From assembly GCF_006438785.1 (NCBI RefSeq), contig NZ_RCZB01000007.1, positions 62,001 to 126,000 of the forward strand: DNA of 64,000 nt. Reading direction: 5' to 3'. This document shows, piece by piece, positions 25,303 through 33,329 of the stretch (position 1 is its first letter; each line of letters begins with the position of its first letter). Under the pieces are notes generated by a model. That model made no database searches, was not told the DNA's origin, and saw only the letters and a program-made list of their open reading frames with translations. Made by a program: the position numbers and the translations under genes. The stretch comes from Rhodanobacter glycinis (GTDB lineage: Bacteria > Pseudomonadota > Gammaproteobacteria > Xanthomonadales > Rhodanobacteraceae).

Positions 25303-26526
25303 TCACACCACCGCACCAGCCGCCTGCCCCGACGCCCACGCCCACTGGAAGTTGTAGCCGCCGAGCCAGCCAGTGACGTCGACCACTTCGCCGATGAAGT
25401 ACAGCCCGGGCACCAGCTTCGACTGCAGGGTGCTGGAGGAAAGGCCGTCGGTATCGACGCCGCCAAGGGTGACCTCGGCGGTGCGGTAACCTTCGGTGCC
25501 ACTGGCGGTGATCGGCCAGGCGTTGAGCTGACCGCCGACCTGCACCAGCTCGGCGTCGCGATACTGGCGCATCGGCCAGCTCTCGTACGCGGGGAGCGGC
25601 CAGGGATGGCCGCTGTCTTGAGGAGCGAGGAACCATTGCTCGCACAGGCGCTGTGCCAGCCGCTTCGGCAGCGCATCGCCGAGCACGGTCTTCAGCTCCG
25701 CCGCCGGTCGTGCCGCGCGCTGTTCGACCAGCCAGGCTCCAGCGTCCTGATCAGGCAGCAGGTCGATGCGCAGGTCGTCTCCCGGCTGCCAATACGATGA
25801 AATCTGCAGGATCGCCGGGCCGCTGAGGCCGCGATGGGTGAACAGCAAGCCGGCGCGAAACGACTGCTTGCCGACGCGCGTTTCCACGGCCGGCAAGGCC
25901 ACGCCGGCCAGATCCTGGTAATGCTCCTGATGCTTGCCGCTCAGGGTCAGCGGCACCAGACCGGCTCGTGTGGGCAGCACGGCATGGCCGAACTGACGCG
26001 CCAGTTCATAACCGAAGCCGCTGGCGCCCATGCTGGGAATCGACAGGCCGCCGCTGGCGATCACCAGCGATTGTGCATGCACCTCGCCGCGCGTGGTGGT
26101 CACGCTGAAGCCTTCCGGCGTCTTGCGCACCCTCTGCACGCCACAGCTCGCCTCCACCGTGACGCCGGCCGCGGCGCACTCGTCCAGCAGCATGCGCACG
26201 ATCTGCTTGGAGGAATCGTCGCAGAACAGCTGACCGAGCTCCTTCTCGTGATACGCGATGCGGTGCTTCTCCACCAGCGCGATGAAATCCCACGGCGTGT
26301 AGCGTGCCAGTGCAGACTTGGCGAAATGCGGATTCGCCGAAAGGTAATTGGCGGGTGTCGCGCCGGTATTGGTGAAATTGCAGCGACCACCGCCGGACAT
26401 CAGGATTTTCTTGCCGACCTTGTTGGCGTGATCGACCACCAGCACGCTGCGGCCGCGCTGGCCGGCGGCGATCGCGCACATCAGCCCGGCGGCGCCGGCG
26501 CCGATGATCAGCACATCCAGTTTCAT
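25303..26526 (-). CDS. NAD(P)/FAD-dependent oxidoreductase, HI0933/BaiN family
   Basis: 407-residue flavoprotein. The FAD-binding GxGxxG is in DVLIIGAGAAGLMCAIAA near the N-terminus, followed by KVGKKILMSGGGRCNFTN, the family signature. The C-terminal FAD-closing motif is LYFIGEVVDVTGWLGGYNFQWAWASG. Members act as flavin reductases or dehydrogenases of uncertain substrate. The ATG at 26526 starts directly with the nucleotide fold. Divergent from yajQ. Confidence 0.92.
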   Translation of the reverse strand: MKLDVLIIGAGAAGLMCAIAAGQRGRSVLVVDHANKVGKKILMSGGGRCNFTNTGATPANYLSANPHFAKSALARYTPWDFIALVEKHRIAYHEKELGQLFCDDSSKQIVRMLLDECAAAGVTVEASCGVQRVRKTPEGFSVTTTRGEVHAQSLVIASGGLSIPSMGASGFGYELARQFGHAVLPTRAGLVPLTLSGKHQEHYQDLAGVALPAVETRVGKQSFRAGLLFTHRGLSGPAILQISSYWQPGDDLRIDLLPDQDAGAWLVEQRAARPAAELKTVLGDALPKRLAQRLCEQWFLAPQDSGHPWPLPAYESWPMRQYRDAELVQVGGQLNAWPITASGTEGYRTAEVTLGGVDTDGLSSSTLQSKLVPGLYFIGEVVDVTGWLGGYNFQWAWASGQAAGAVV

Positions 26527-26630
26527 TCCGCCATCGCCTTCACCGGTTTGCATTGCAGCGGCGCATTATCCACCAGCCGCGCGGCGCGGCATCGCTTACA
26601 CTGGCTCACCGTTCTCCACGAGTTGCCGCC

Positions 26631-27113
26631 ATGCCTTCCTTTGACGTGATCTCCGAAGTCGACAAGCACGAGCTGACCAATGCGGTCGACCAGGCCAACC
26701 GCGAGCTGTCGACCCGCTTCGACTTCAAGGGCCAGGACGCGTCGTACGCGCTGGACGAGTTCGTGATCACCCAGAGCGCACCCAGCGAGTTCCAGCTGCA
26801 GCAGATGCTGGACATCCTGCGCGGCCGGCTGGTGGCGCGGAAGATCGACATCCGCGCGCTGGACGTCGGCGATCCGGAAACCAACCTGGGCGGCTCGCGG
26901 CAGAAGATCACCGTCAAGCAGGGCATCGAGCAACCGATCGCCAAGAAACTGGTGGCCGAACTGAAGGCTGCCAAGCTCAAGGTCGAGGCGCAGATCAACG
27001 GCGACAAGCTGCGCGTCTCCGGCAAGAAGCGCGACGATCTGCAGGACGCGATGGCCGTGCTGCGCAAATCGGAGGTCGAGCTGCCGCTGCAGTTCGACAA
27101 TTTCCGCGACTGA
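26631..27113 (+). CDS. YajQ family nucleotide-binding protein
   Basis: 160-residue protein with two ferredoxin-like domains. It opens with PSFDVISEVDKHELTNAVDQ and STRFDFKG, the invariant YajQ start. The Xanthomonas member (XC_3703) binds cyclic di-GMP and works with a LysR-type regulator in virulence, so nucleotide binding is likely. The ATG at 26631 is the family start; the frame is open upstream. Confidence 0.95.
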   Translation: MPSFDVISEVDKHELTNAVDQANRELSTRFDFKGQDASYALDEFVITQSAPSEFQLQQMLDILRGRLVARKIDIRALDVGDPETNLGGSRQKITVKQGIEQPIAKKLVAELKAAKLKVEAQINGDKLRVSGKKRDDLQDAMAVLRKSEVELPLQFDNFRD

Positions 27114-27127
27114 GGGAGCCTCCGCGG

Positions 27128-27781
27128 TCAGGCTTTCGAAAGCAGCCGGCCGCCCATCGCCGCGTTGACCGCCACCACCGCGGCCACCGCCAGCGCGTGC
27201 GTCAGCAGATCGGTCGCGGCGGAATCGAACGAGTGGCAAATTTCCAGCAGGCTGGCCGAGGCCGCCGCGCTGGCCAGGCCGATCAACACCGCGGTAAGCA
27301 CCGGCCGCAATGGGCAAGCGCGACGCAGCAGCACGATCAGCAGTGCGGACAGCGGGATCGAGAAGCTGATGATGAAGACCAGGCAATCGGCTGACTGATG
27401 CATGCTGGCGACCTGGGTGCCCGGCGCGACCCATTCGCGCAGGCAGCCGAGACCGCTGGCACCGATCCACAGCAAGGCACCCGGCAACGGCAGCCATGCC
27501 CAAGCTGGGCGCCGTCCCGGCACGCCCAAGGCAAACGCGGCCCACGCCGCGGTGACCGCGGTGATCACCGCACCCATGCCCGCCCAGCCGAGATCCGGCG
27601 TACCGGCCCAACGCCGCAGCATCGGATCCGCGCCGTAATGCATCAGCAGCACGGCGGCGATGACCGCCACCACCAGCATCCAACCAGCGGTGCGCAGCCA
27701 TGGCGGCAGCAGACGCCGCACCGGCACCAGTTCGGTGCCAAGGCGGTCGATCAATGCCTCATGGAGTCGCGGGTCGGACAT
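27128..27781 (-). CDS. nrsF: DUF1109 (NrsF-type) membrane anti-sigma factor
   Basis: 217-residue inner-membrane protein with about six transmembrane segments after a short cytoplasmic N-terminus (MSDPRLHEALIDRLG), the layout of DUF1109. It follows the sigma factor gene with 4 bp between stop and start, the standard sigF-nrsF arrangement. In Caulobacter NrsF sequesters sigma F and needs two conserved cysteines near 131 and 181; here C133 and C182 lie at similar places, with C113 and C156 also present. It should release the sigma factor under metal or oxidative stress. Confidence 0.88.
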   Translation of the reverse strand: MSDPRLHEALIDRLGTELVPVRRLLPPWLRTAGWMLVVAVIAAVLLMHYGADPMLRRWAGTPDLGWAGMGAVITAVTAAWAAFALGVPGRRPAWAWLPLPGALLWIGASGLGCLREWVAPGTQVASMHQSADCLVFIISFSIPLSALLIVLLRRACPLRPVLTAVLIGLASAAASASLLEICHSFDSAATDLLTHALAVAAVVAVNAAMGGRLLSKA

Positions 27782-27785
27782 GATC

Positions 27786-28391
27786 TCAGGGTTCTCCATG
27801 GAAACGTTCACGTAGCGCCTTCAGCGCGCGGTGCAGGTTCACTTTCAGTGCGCCGGCGTTGCGTCCGGTGAGCTCGGCCGCCTCGCTCAGCGAATGCTCC
27901 TTGAGGCCCAGTTGTTCCACCGCCTCGCGCTGACCCGGTGGCAATTCGGCGATCGCCTCGCGCAGCCGTTGCGCCCGTTGCCCGCTTTCGGTGGCGGCGC
28001 TGGCATCGTGCTGGTCGGGGTGACTGTCCACTGCAAAATCATCGTGCAGCTCGCGACTGTCGCGACGACCGCGGCTGCGCAGCGCGTCGATCGCACGGCG
28101 GTTGGCGATCGCGGTGAGCCACGCATCGTACGAACGGGTCGGATCGTAGGTGTGCCGCACGCGATGCACGGTGATCAGGGTTTCCTGCACCACGTCGTCG
28201 ATGTGATCCTGCGCCACACCCTGCCGCCGCGCCGCCGCACGGATCAGCGCCACCGAGTCGGCCAGCAGCTTCTCGTAGGCGCGCCGGTCGCCCGCCTGCG
28301 CGGCAGCCATCCACGCCGCCCGACGCTGGTCGGGCGTTTCGCTGATGCTGGCGGCGGCGGGTTCGACTGGCACGGTCCGGACGCGACTCAT
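27786..28391 (-). CDS. sigF: ECF sigma-70 factor (SigF-type)
   Basis: About 201 residues. Region 2 holds DDVVQETLITVHRVRHTYDP with AWLTAIANRRAIDALR; region 4 holds LPPGQREAVEQLGLKEHSLSEAAELTG and an HTH ending in LKVNLHRALKALRE. It forms an operon with the DUF1109 anti-sigma gene. ATG at 28391 is chosen; ATG at 28421 is also reasonable. The frame's ATG at 28472 would sit at the expected transcription start of the promoter at 28484-28509, so it is unlikely. Confidence 0.9.
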   Translation of the reverse strand: MSRVRTVPVEPAAASISETPDQRRAAWMAAAQAGDRRAYEKLLADSVALIRAAARRQGVAQDHIDDVVQETLITVHRVRHTYDPTRSYDAWLTAIANRRAIDALRSRGRRDSRELHDDFAVDSHPDQHDASAATESGQRAQRLREAIAELPPGQREAVEQLGLKEHSLSEAAELTGRNAGALKVNLHRALKALRERFHGEP

Positions 28392-28483
28392 CCCACGGGA
28401 AAGTCCACTATCTAGACCCATGAAGCCTGTGGCGGTCAAGGTTTGCAACATGCGCGATCCACAACGGGGCATCTGTCAGGTCT

Positions 28484-28509
28484 TTCGCTGCATCCCACGC
28501 CAACGTTAC
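28484..28509 (-). promoter_or_regulatory. Putative sigma-F promoter for sigF-nrsF
   Basis: On the minus strand, GTAACG (28504-28509) and CGAA (28484-28487) are separated by exactly 16 bp. This matches the sigma-F-type consensus reported in Caulobacter (GTAACC-N16-CGAA) except for the last base of the -35 element. It faces sigF and would allow autoregulation. Confidence 0.7.
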
Positions 28510-28523
28510 TTCGTACAACGCAG

Positions 28524-28549
28524 GTAACCGTCATCCGCGTGACGGCGAA
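28524..28549 (+). promoter_or_regulatory. Putative sigma-F promoter for dipZ-msrB
   Basis: On the plus strand, GTAACC (28524-28529) and CGAA (28546-28549) are separated by exactly 16 bp, a full match to the sigma-F-type consensus. It ends 33 bp before the dipZ-like start codon and lies 15 bp from the oppositely directed copy. Confidence 0.75.
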
Positions 28550-28581
28550 TAGACAGACAACCTCCCACGGATGCCGCTCCC

Positions 28582-30303
28582 ATGCTCGTGTTGATCCTCG
28601 CCTACCTCGGCGGTGTACTGACCATCCTCAGTCCCTGCATCCTGCCGGTGCTGCCGTTCGTGTTTGCCCGCTCGGACAAGCCGTTCATGCGCAACGGCCT
28701 GCCGATGCTGCTGGGCATGGCCATCACGTTTGCCGGGGTGGCCACGCTGGCTGCGCTGGGAGGCGGCTGGGCGGTGCATGCCAACCAGTACGGACGCATC
28801 GTGGCGCTGGTGGTGCTGGCCTTCCTCGGGCTGACCCTGCTGTCGACCCATCTGGCCGAGTGGATCACCCGCCCGTTCGTGGCGCTGGGCAACCGGCTGT
28901 CGCAGCGTTCGGCCGGCGATGGCGACTCCATCTGGTCCGCGGCCGGGCTGGGCGTGGCCACCGGTTTGTTGTGGGCGCCGTGCGCCGGGCCGATCCTGGG
29001 CCTGCTGCTGACCGGCGCGGCCCTGAACGGTGCCAGCGTGCAGACGACCCTGCTGCTGCTCACCTACGCTGGCGGCGCCGCCACCTCGCTGGGGCTAGCG
29101 CTGCTGATCGGCGGCAAGGTGTTTGCACTGATGAAGCGCTCGCTCGGTGCCGGGGAATGGGTGCGCCGTGCGCTCGGCGTGCTGGTGCTGTGCGGCGTGG
29201 CGGCAATCGCGCTGGGGCTGGATACCGGCCTGCTCACCCGCGTCTCGCTGGCCAGTACCGGCGGGATCGAGCAGCGTTTGATCAACGCAGTGCGCCCGCC
29301 ACCGGCGCCGCAACCGGTGCTGAAGGCCGGTGCGCCGCTACCGATGGAAGGCGTGATGCCATCGCTGGCCGGCGCCACGCAATGGCTCAACAGCCCGCCG
29401 CTGACCAGCGAATCGCTGCGCGGCAAGGTGGTGCTGGTCGATTTCTGGACGTACTCCTGCATCAACTGCATCCGCTCGCTACCGTATGTGCGCGGCTGGG
29501 CCGACAAGTACAGGGATCATGGCCTGGTGGTGATCGGCGTGCACGCGCCGGAGTTCGCGTTCGAGAAGGACCCGGCCAACGTCGCCAAGGCGGTCAGGGA
29601 CCTGGGCGTGAATTATCCGGTGGCGCTGGACAACGACTACGCGATCTGGAAAGGCTTCAACAACCAATACTGGCCGGCGCACTACTTCATCGACGCGCAG
29701 GGCCGGATTCGCAATCACCACTTCGGCGAAGGCGACTATCAGGAAAGCGAAGACGTGATCCGCCAGCTGCTGACCGCGGCGGGCCAGAAGAACCTGCCGG
29801 GCGGCTACGTCAGCGACAACCATCATGGCGTCGAAGCCGCCGCGTCGAACGATCCCACCCGCTCGCCCGAAACCTACGTCGGCTATGCCCGCGCGCAGAA
29901 TTTCCTCGGCGGCAAGGTGGCACATGACGACGCATGGGATTACCACGCGCCGAATGCGCTCGGCGCCGATCAGTGGTCGCTCGATGGCCGCTGGAGCGTG
30001 CACGCCGAGAACGCGCAACTGGCGCAGGCCGGCGGCAGCATCGTTTACCGCTTCCGTGGCCGTGACCTGCACCTGGTGCTTGGCCCCGCCAGCAACGGCA
30101 AGCCGATCCGCTTCCGCGTGACCATCGATGGCAAGCCGCCCGGTGCCGATCACGGCATGGATACCGATGTCGACGGCAACGGCACGATCACGGCGCAGCG
30201 CCTGTACCAGCTGGTGCGCCAGGCCAACGGCAGTGGCGAGCGGCTGTTCCAGATCACTTTCCTCGATCCGGGCGTGCAGGCCTACGCGTTCACGTTCGGC
30301 TGA
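28582..30303 (+). CDS. DipZ-like membrane thiol reductase (CcdA + TlpA-like thioredoxin domains)
   Basis: 573-residue fusion. Residues 1-215 are a CcdA/DsbD-type membrane domain with six helices and the paired cysteines C19 (SPCILP) and C134 (APCAGP). Residues about 250-400 are a periplasmic thioredoxin domain with the active site C293-IN-C296 in FWTYSCINC. Residues about 430-573 form a beta-rich C-terminal domain as in mycobacterial DipZ. It should carry electrons from cytoplasmic thioredoxin across the membrane. The downstream exported MsrB is a natural client. Confidence 0.9.
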   Translation: MLVLILAYLGGVLTILSPCILPVLPFVFARSDKPFMRNGLPMLLGMAITFAGVATLAALGGGWAVHANQYGRIVALVVLAFLGLTLLSTHLAEWITRPFVALGNRLSQRSAGDGDSIWSAAGLGVATGLLWAPCAGPILGLLLTGAALNGASVQTTLLLLTYAGGAATSLGLALLIGGKVFALMKRSLGAGEWVRRALGVLVLCGVAAIALGLDTGLLTRVSLASTGGIEQRLINAVRPPPAPQPVLKAGAPLPMEGVMPSLAGATQWLNSPPLTSESLRGKVVLVDFWTYSCINCIRSLPYVRGWADKYRDHGLVVIGVHAPEFAFEKDPANVAKAVRDLGVNYPVALDNDYAIWKGFNNQYWPAHYFIDAQGRIRNHHFGEGDYQESEDVIRQLLTAAGQKNLPGGYVSDNHHGVEAAASNDPTRSPETYVGYARAQNFLGGKVAHDDAWDYHAPNALGADQWSLDGRWSVHAENAQLAQAGGSIVYRFRGRDLHLVLGPASNGKPIRFRVTIDGKPPGADHGMDTDVDGNGTITAQRLYQLVRQANGSGERLFQITFLDPGVQAYAFTFG

Positions 30304-30317
30304 CCGCTCTTGCTCTC

Positions 30318-30386
30318 GTGGGAGCGACTTCAGTCGCGATGCTCCTGCGCGATTCGAAAAGCGATCGCGACTGAAGTCGCTCCCAC
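30318..30386. repeat. REP-type perfect inverted repeat between dipZ and msrB
   Basis: Two perfect 23-bp complementary arms (30318-30340 and 30364-30386, beginning gtgggagcgacttcagtcgc) with a 23-base spacer. The sequence matches the widespread gtgggagcgacttcagtcgc palindromes of Xanthomonadales and pseudomonads. It sits inside the presumed operon and would form a stable mRNA hairpin. Confidence 0.88.
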
Positions 30387-30410
30387 AGAAACGTAACCAC
30401 GGAGGCTCCC

Positions 30411-31013
30411 ATGTCACGTCTTGATGAAACCCTCGCGATGGATCGCCGCCGCTTCCTGCGCGCGAGCCTCGCTGGCGGGGCCATGCTCGTCGCCGGTGCT
30501 GGGCTGGTTATTCCACGGCTGTTCGCTGCCGAAAACACGCCGGTCGGCAAGCCCGGCAACGTGTTGCTGCAGATCTTCGGCGACGATGGCCGCGATCTCG
30601 GCACACGTCAGGTGCCGAAACTGGTGCTGACCGAGGCGCAATGGCGGCAACGGCTGTCGCCGGCGTCGTACGAGATCATGCGCCGCGACGGCACCGAGCG
30701 AGCATTCAGCGGCGACCACGAGAAACCCGCCATCGCCGGCCTGTTCCGCTGCATGGCCTGCGCCACCGCGCTCTACGACGCAGCCACCGAGTTCGATTCC
30801 GGCACCGGCTGGCCCAGCTTCTGGCAGCCGATCGCCAAGCGCAACGTGATCGAACACCGGGACCACATGTTCGGCATGGAGCGCATCGCGATCAGCTGCG
30901 CCGGCTGCGACAGCCATCTCGGCCACGTCTTCAACGACGGGCCGGCACCGACCGGGTTGCGCTACTGCATGAATTCGGTGGCGCTGCGGTTTGTGCCGCG
31001 CCACACCGGCTGA
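30411..31013 (+). CDS. msrB: Exported peptide-methionine (R)-S-oxide reductase
   Basis: 200-residue MsrB with an N-terminal twin-arginine-like signal (DRRRFLRASLAGG, residues 11-23), so it should act in the periplasm. The zinc site is C114/C117 and C163/C166, and the catalytic cysteine is C186 (RYCMNSVALRF). No second, resolving cysteine near residue 130 is apparent, so recycling may be direct by a thioredoxin-like donor such as the adjacent DipZ-like protein. GGAGG precedes the ATG. Confidence 0.93.
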   Translation: MSRLDETLAMDRRRFLRASLAGGAMLVAGAGLVIPRLFAAENTPVGKPGNVLLQIFGDDGRDLGTRQVPKLVLTEAQWRQRLSPASYEIMRRDGTERAFSGDHEKPAIAGLFRCMACATALYDAATEFDSGTGWPSFWQPIAKRNVIEHRDHMFGMERIAISCAGCDSHLGHVFNDGPAPTGLRYCMNSVALRFVPRHTG

Positions 31014-31118
31014 AGCGTTACGCGCGGACAGCGTGCCGCCACAACGGCATCATCACGTTCGCGCGCGCATAACCAGACGGTCATCGTCGTTCCGAATCGC
31101 CCGCTGGAGATCGCCCGC

Positions 31119-31946
31119 ATGAAACGTCTGATCCGGTCCGCACTCGCCTCGCTGTCACTGGCCTCACTATCGCTGGCCATCCCTGCGCTGGCATATGCCG
31201 CCGACGGCTACGTCACCGGCAACGTCAACCTGCGCGCCGGGCCGGCGCCGGACTACCCACTGATCGCGCTGATTCCGGCCGGCACCGAGGTGAGCGTGCA
31301 AGGCTGCACCGACGGCTGGGAATGGTGCGACGTGATCGTCTACGGCAACCGCGGCTGGGTCGCCGGCAACTACGTCGAATACGAGTACCAGGATCGGCCG
31401 GTGCTGCTGCCCGCCTACGGCGCGCAGATCGGCATTCCGATCGTCACGTTCGTGATCGGCACTTACTGGGACAACTACTATCGCAGCCGGCCGTTCTATC
31501 GCGAGCGTACCCGCTGGTACCAGCGCTCCGTCGTGCGCCGGCCGCCGCCACCGCCGCCGCGCCATCCGTACCGGCCGCCATCACGTGGTTCGTCCGGTCC
31601 TGGCCGGCCACCGGTCAACCAGCCGCATCCGCCAATATCGCATCGGCCGATGCCGGGGCCGATCACGCCAGCGCCCGGTCTTCGCCCGACGCCGGTCAAT
31701 CGGCCCAGGCCAGCAGCTGCCCAGCCGGGTCGAGCCGACGAATCCCGTCATCAACGGGTATCGCCACCCGCCGGACACGCGGTACCCAGCCCATCCCGGC
31801 CCACGCGGAACGTTGCCGCGCCGCCGGCCGGCAGCCGGCCATCGGCCCATCGTCCTGAACCGGCCACCGGCCACGCTCCATCGGGCAAACCGGACAAGGG
31901 CAAGACGAAAGCGCGTGACCCGAAGGACAATCAGCACGGTCATTGA
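31119..31946 (+). CDS. Secreted SH3-domain protein with Pro/Arg-rich tail
   Basis: 275 residues. A signal peptide (to about 27) is followed by a bacterial SH3 domain at about 30-90 (GYVTGNVNLRAGPAPDYPLI, then GWVAGNYVEYEYQ), a short hydrophobic piece (IPIVTFVIGTYWDNYY), and from about 145 a disordered Pro/Arg/His-rich tail ending in Lys/Asp residues. SH3b domains often bind cell-wall peptides. Partners unknown. Confidence 0.82.
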   Translation: MKRLIRSALASLSLASLSLAIPALAYAADGYVTGNVNLRAGPAPDYPLIALIPAGTEVSVQGCTDGWEWCDVIVYGNRGWVAGNYVEYEYQDRPVLLPAYGAQIGIPIVTFVIGTYWDNYYRSRPFYRERTRWYQRSVVRRPPPPPPRHPYRPPSRGSSGPGRPPVNQPHPPISHRPMPGPITPAPGLRPTPVNRPRPAAAQPGRADESRHQRVSPPAGHAVPSPSRPTRNVAAPPAGSRPSAHRPEPATGHAPSGKPDKGKTKARDPKDNQHGH

Positions 31947-32200
31947 TCGCACAGCCAGGTCGCGCTGCCGTACGTACCGCGCAACAGATAGGGACAGCCA
32001 ACCGGCAGTGGCACAAACGCCGCTGCCGCGAGCGCGCGAGCGACCGGTGGATCGTCGATGAGCGCTGGCGCGGCTATGTGTAGAGCCTGCAACGCGCGCG
32101 TCACACCTCATCCACGCGTGGCATAGCAGCCTCTCATGCGTCCGCTTGCCGAGGCCCTCTGCCCACGGCATCCGGTCCCCTATCAAAGACGGGAGTTGAC

Positions 32201-32341
32201 ATGAAAACCGTGATGGAAGCCTACCGCCGGCAACTGGACCGGCAAAAGCAGAAGGGTGGCATCGGCTGGATCTTCTTGTGGTTGCTCGGCGTACCGATCC
32301 CCGTGCTGATCGTGCTGTTCCTGTTGCGCGGCTGCACCTGA
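32201..32341 (+). CDS. Small single-pass membrane protein (46 aa)
   Basis: Starts at 32201 with GGGAG five bases upstream and reads MKTVMEAYRRQLDRQKQKGG, then a hydrophobic segment (IGWIFLWLLGVPIPVLIVLFLL) and a short RGCT end. A basic amphipathic N-terminus plus one transmembrane helix suggests an inner-membrane microprotein. It lies 64 bp before the 305-residue membrane protein on the same strand. I know no assigned function. Confidence 0.65.
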   Translation: MKTVMEAYRRQLDRQKQKGGIGWIFLWLLGVPIPVLIVLFLLRGCT

Positions 32342-32405
32342 TAAGCATGCGTAGCGACTCTTCATCGACCGTTGTCGAGACGATTACGTACAGACGGAGA
32401 AAGAC

Positions 32406-33323
32406 ATGGCGCAGGTAGACATCGAAAGCAGCGCGATCGTGGATGTGGTGCATCCGACCATGCATTGGGGCGCGATCATTGCCGGCTGGCTGGTTGCCGT
32501 GGGCATCGCTTTCATGATGTACGTCGCCGGCCTGGCGATGGGGTTTTCCGCGTTCGACCCGCACCACGCCGAGGCCACCGCCAAGAGCATCGGCATGGGC
32601 ACATGCGCATGGCTTGTGCTGACCTGGGTGGTTTCGTTGTTGATCGGCGGCATGTTTGCCAGCTGGTTCGATGGCAGGGACGATCAGACCATCGGCGCGA
32701 TGCACGGCGTCACCGTATGGGGGCTTTCGATCGCCGCATCCGGCCTGCTGCTGGCGCTAGGCATCGGTGGCGCGATCGGCAGCGGTGCCAACCTGGTCAC
32801 CGGTGCGGCCGGTGGCATGCACGGCCGCGTCATGGCACACCCCGGCGACGGCGGCATGGGTGACGACGCCGGTACGTTGTTGCAGGCGCAGCTGATGCAA
32901 CAGGTCAGGCAGACCGGCCGCACCAGCGCAGCACCGGCGGACATCACCGCGCCAAGCAGCAGCGTGGAGATGCACGCCGCGCCCCCACGGCTTGATCCAC
33001 GCACGGCGGACGCGGTCACGGCGGCCCTGCTGGCAGATCATCCCGACAACGCCAAGGCCCTGCTTGGCGCCAACACCGGCATGTCACAAGCCGACATCGA
33101 TAGCACCGTGCAAAGCCTCTCCGCACAGGCAAACCAGGCCAGGGCAAACCTCAAGACCGCTGCCGATAGCGCAGCCCGCTACAGCGCCATGGCGATGTGG
33201 GTGCTGTTTGTCAGCTTGCTGCTGTCGCTGCTCGCCGCAGCGCTCGGTGGATGGATCGGCGCCGCGCATGTGCATCGGGTCTATCACTTGCGCCGGTATG
33301 CGCGCAGCGCACCGCTGCGCTGA
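32406..33323 (+). CDS. Membrane protein of unknown function, four transmembrane helices
   Basis: 305 residues. Helices lie at about 21-47, 58-82 and 98-122 (GLSIAASGLLLALGIGGAIGSGANLV style, small-residue rich), then a long soluble loop (about 125-255) with a helical stretch, and a final helix at about 261-285. Resembles uncharacterised Xanthomonadales membrane proteins. GGAG lies 9 bases before the ATG. Possibly co-transcribed with the 46-residue protein. Confidence 0.75.
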   Translation: MAQVDIESSAIVDVVHPTMHWGAIIAGWLVAVGIAFMMYVAGLAMGFSAFDPHHAEATAKSIGMGTCAWLVLTWVVSLLIGGMFASWFDGRDDQTIGAMHGVTVWGLSIAASGLLLALGIGGAIGSGANLVTGAAGGMHGRVMAHPGDGGMGDDAGTLLQAQLMQQVRQTGRTSAAPADITAPSSSVEMHAAPPRLDPRTADAVTAALLADHPDNAKALLGANTGMSQADIDSTVQSLSAQANQARANLKTAADSAARYSAMAMWVLFVSLLLSLLAAALGGWIGAAHVHRVYHLRRYARSAPLR

Positions 33324-33329
33324 GCCAGC

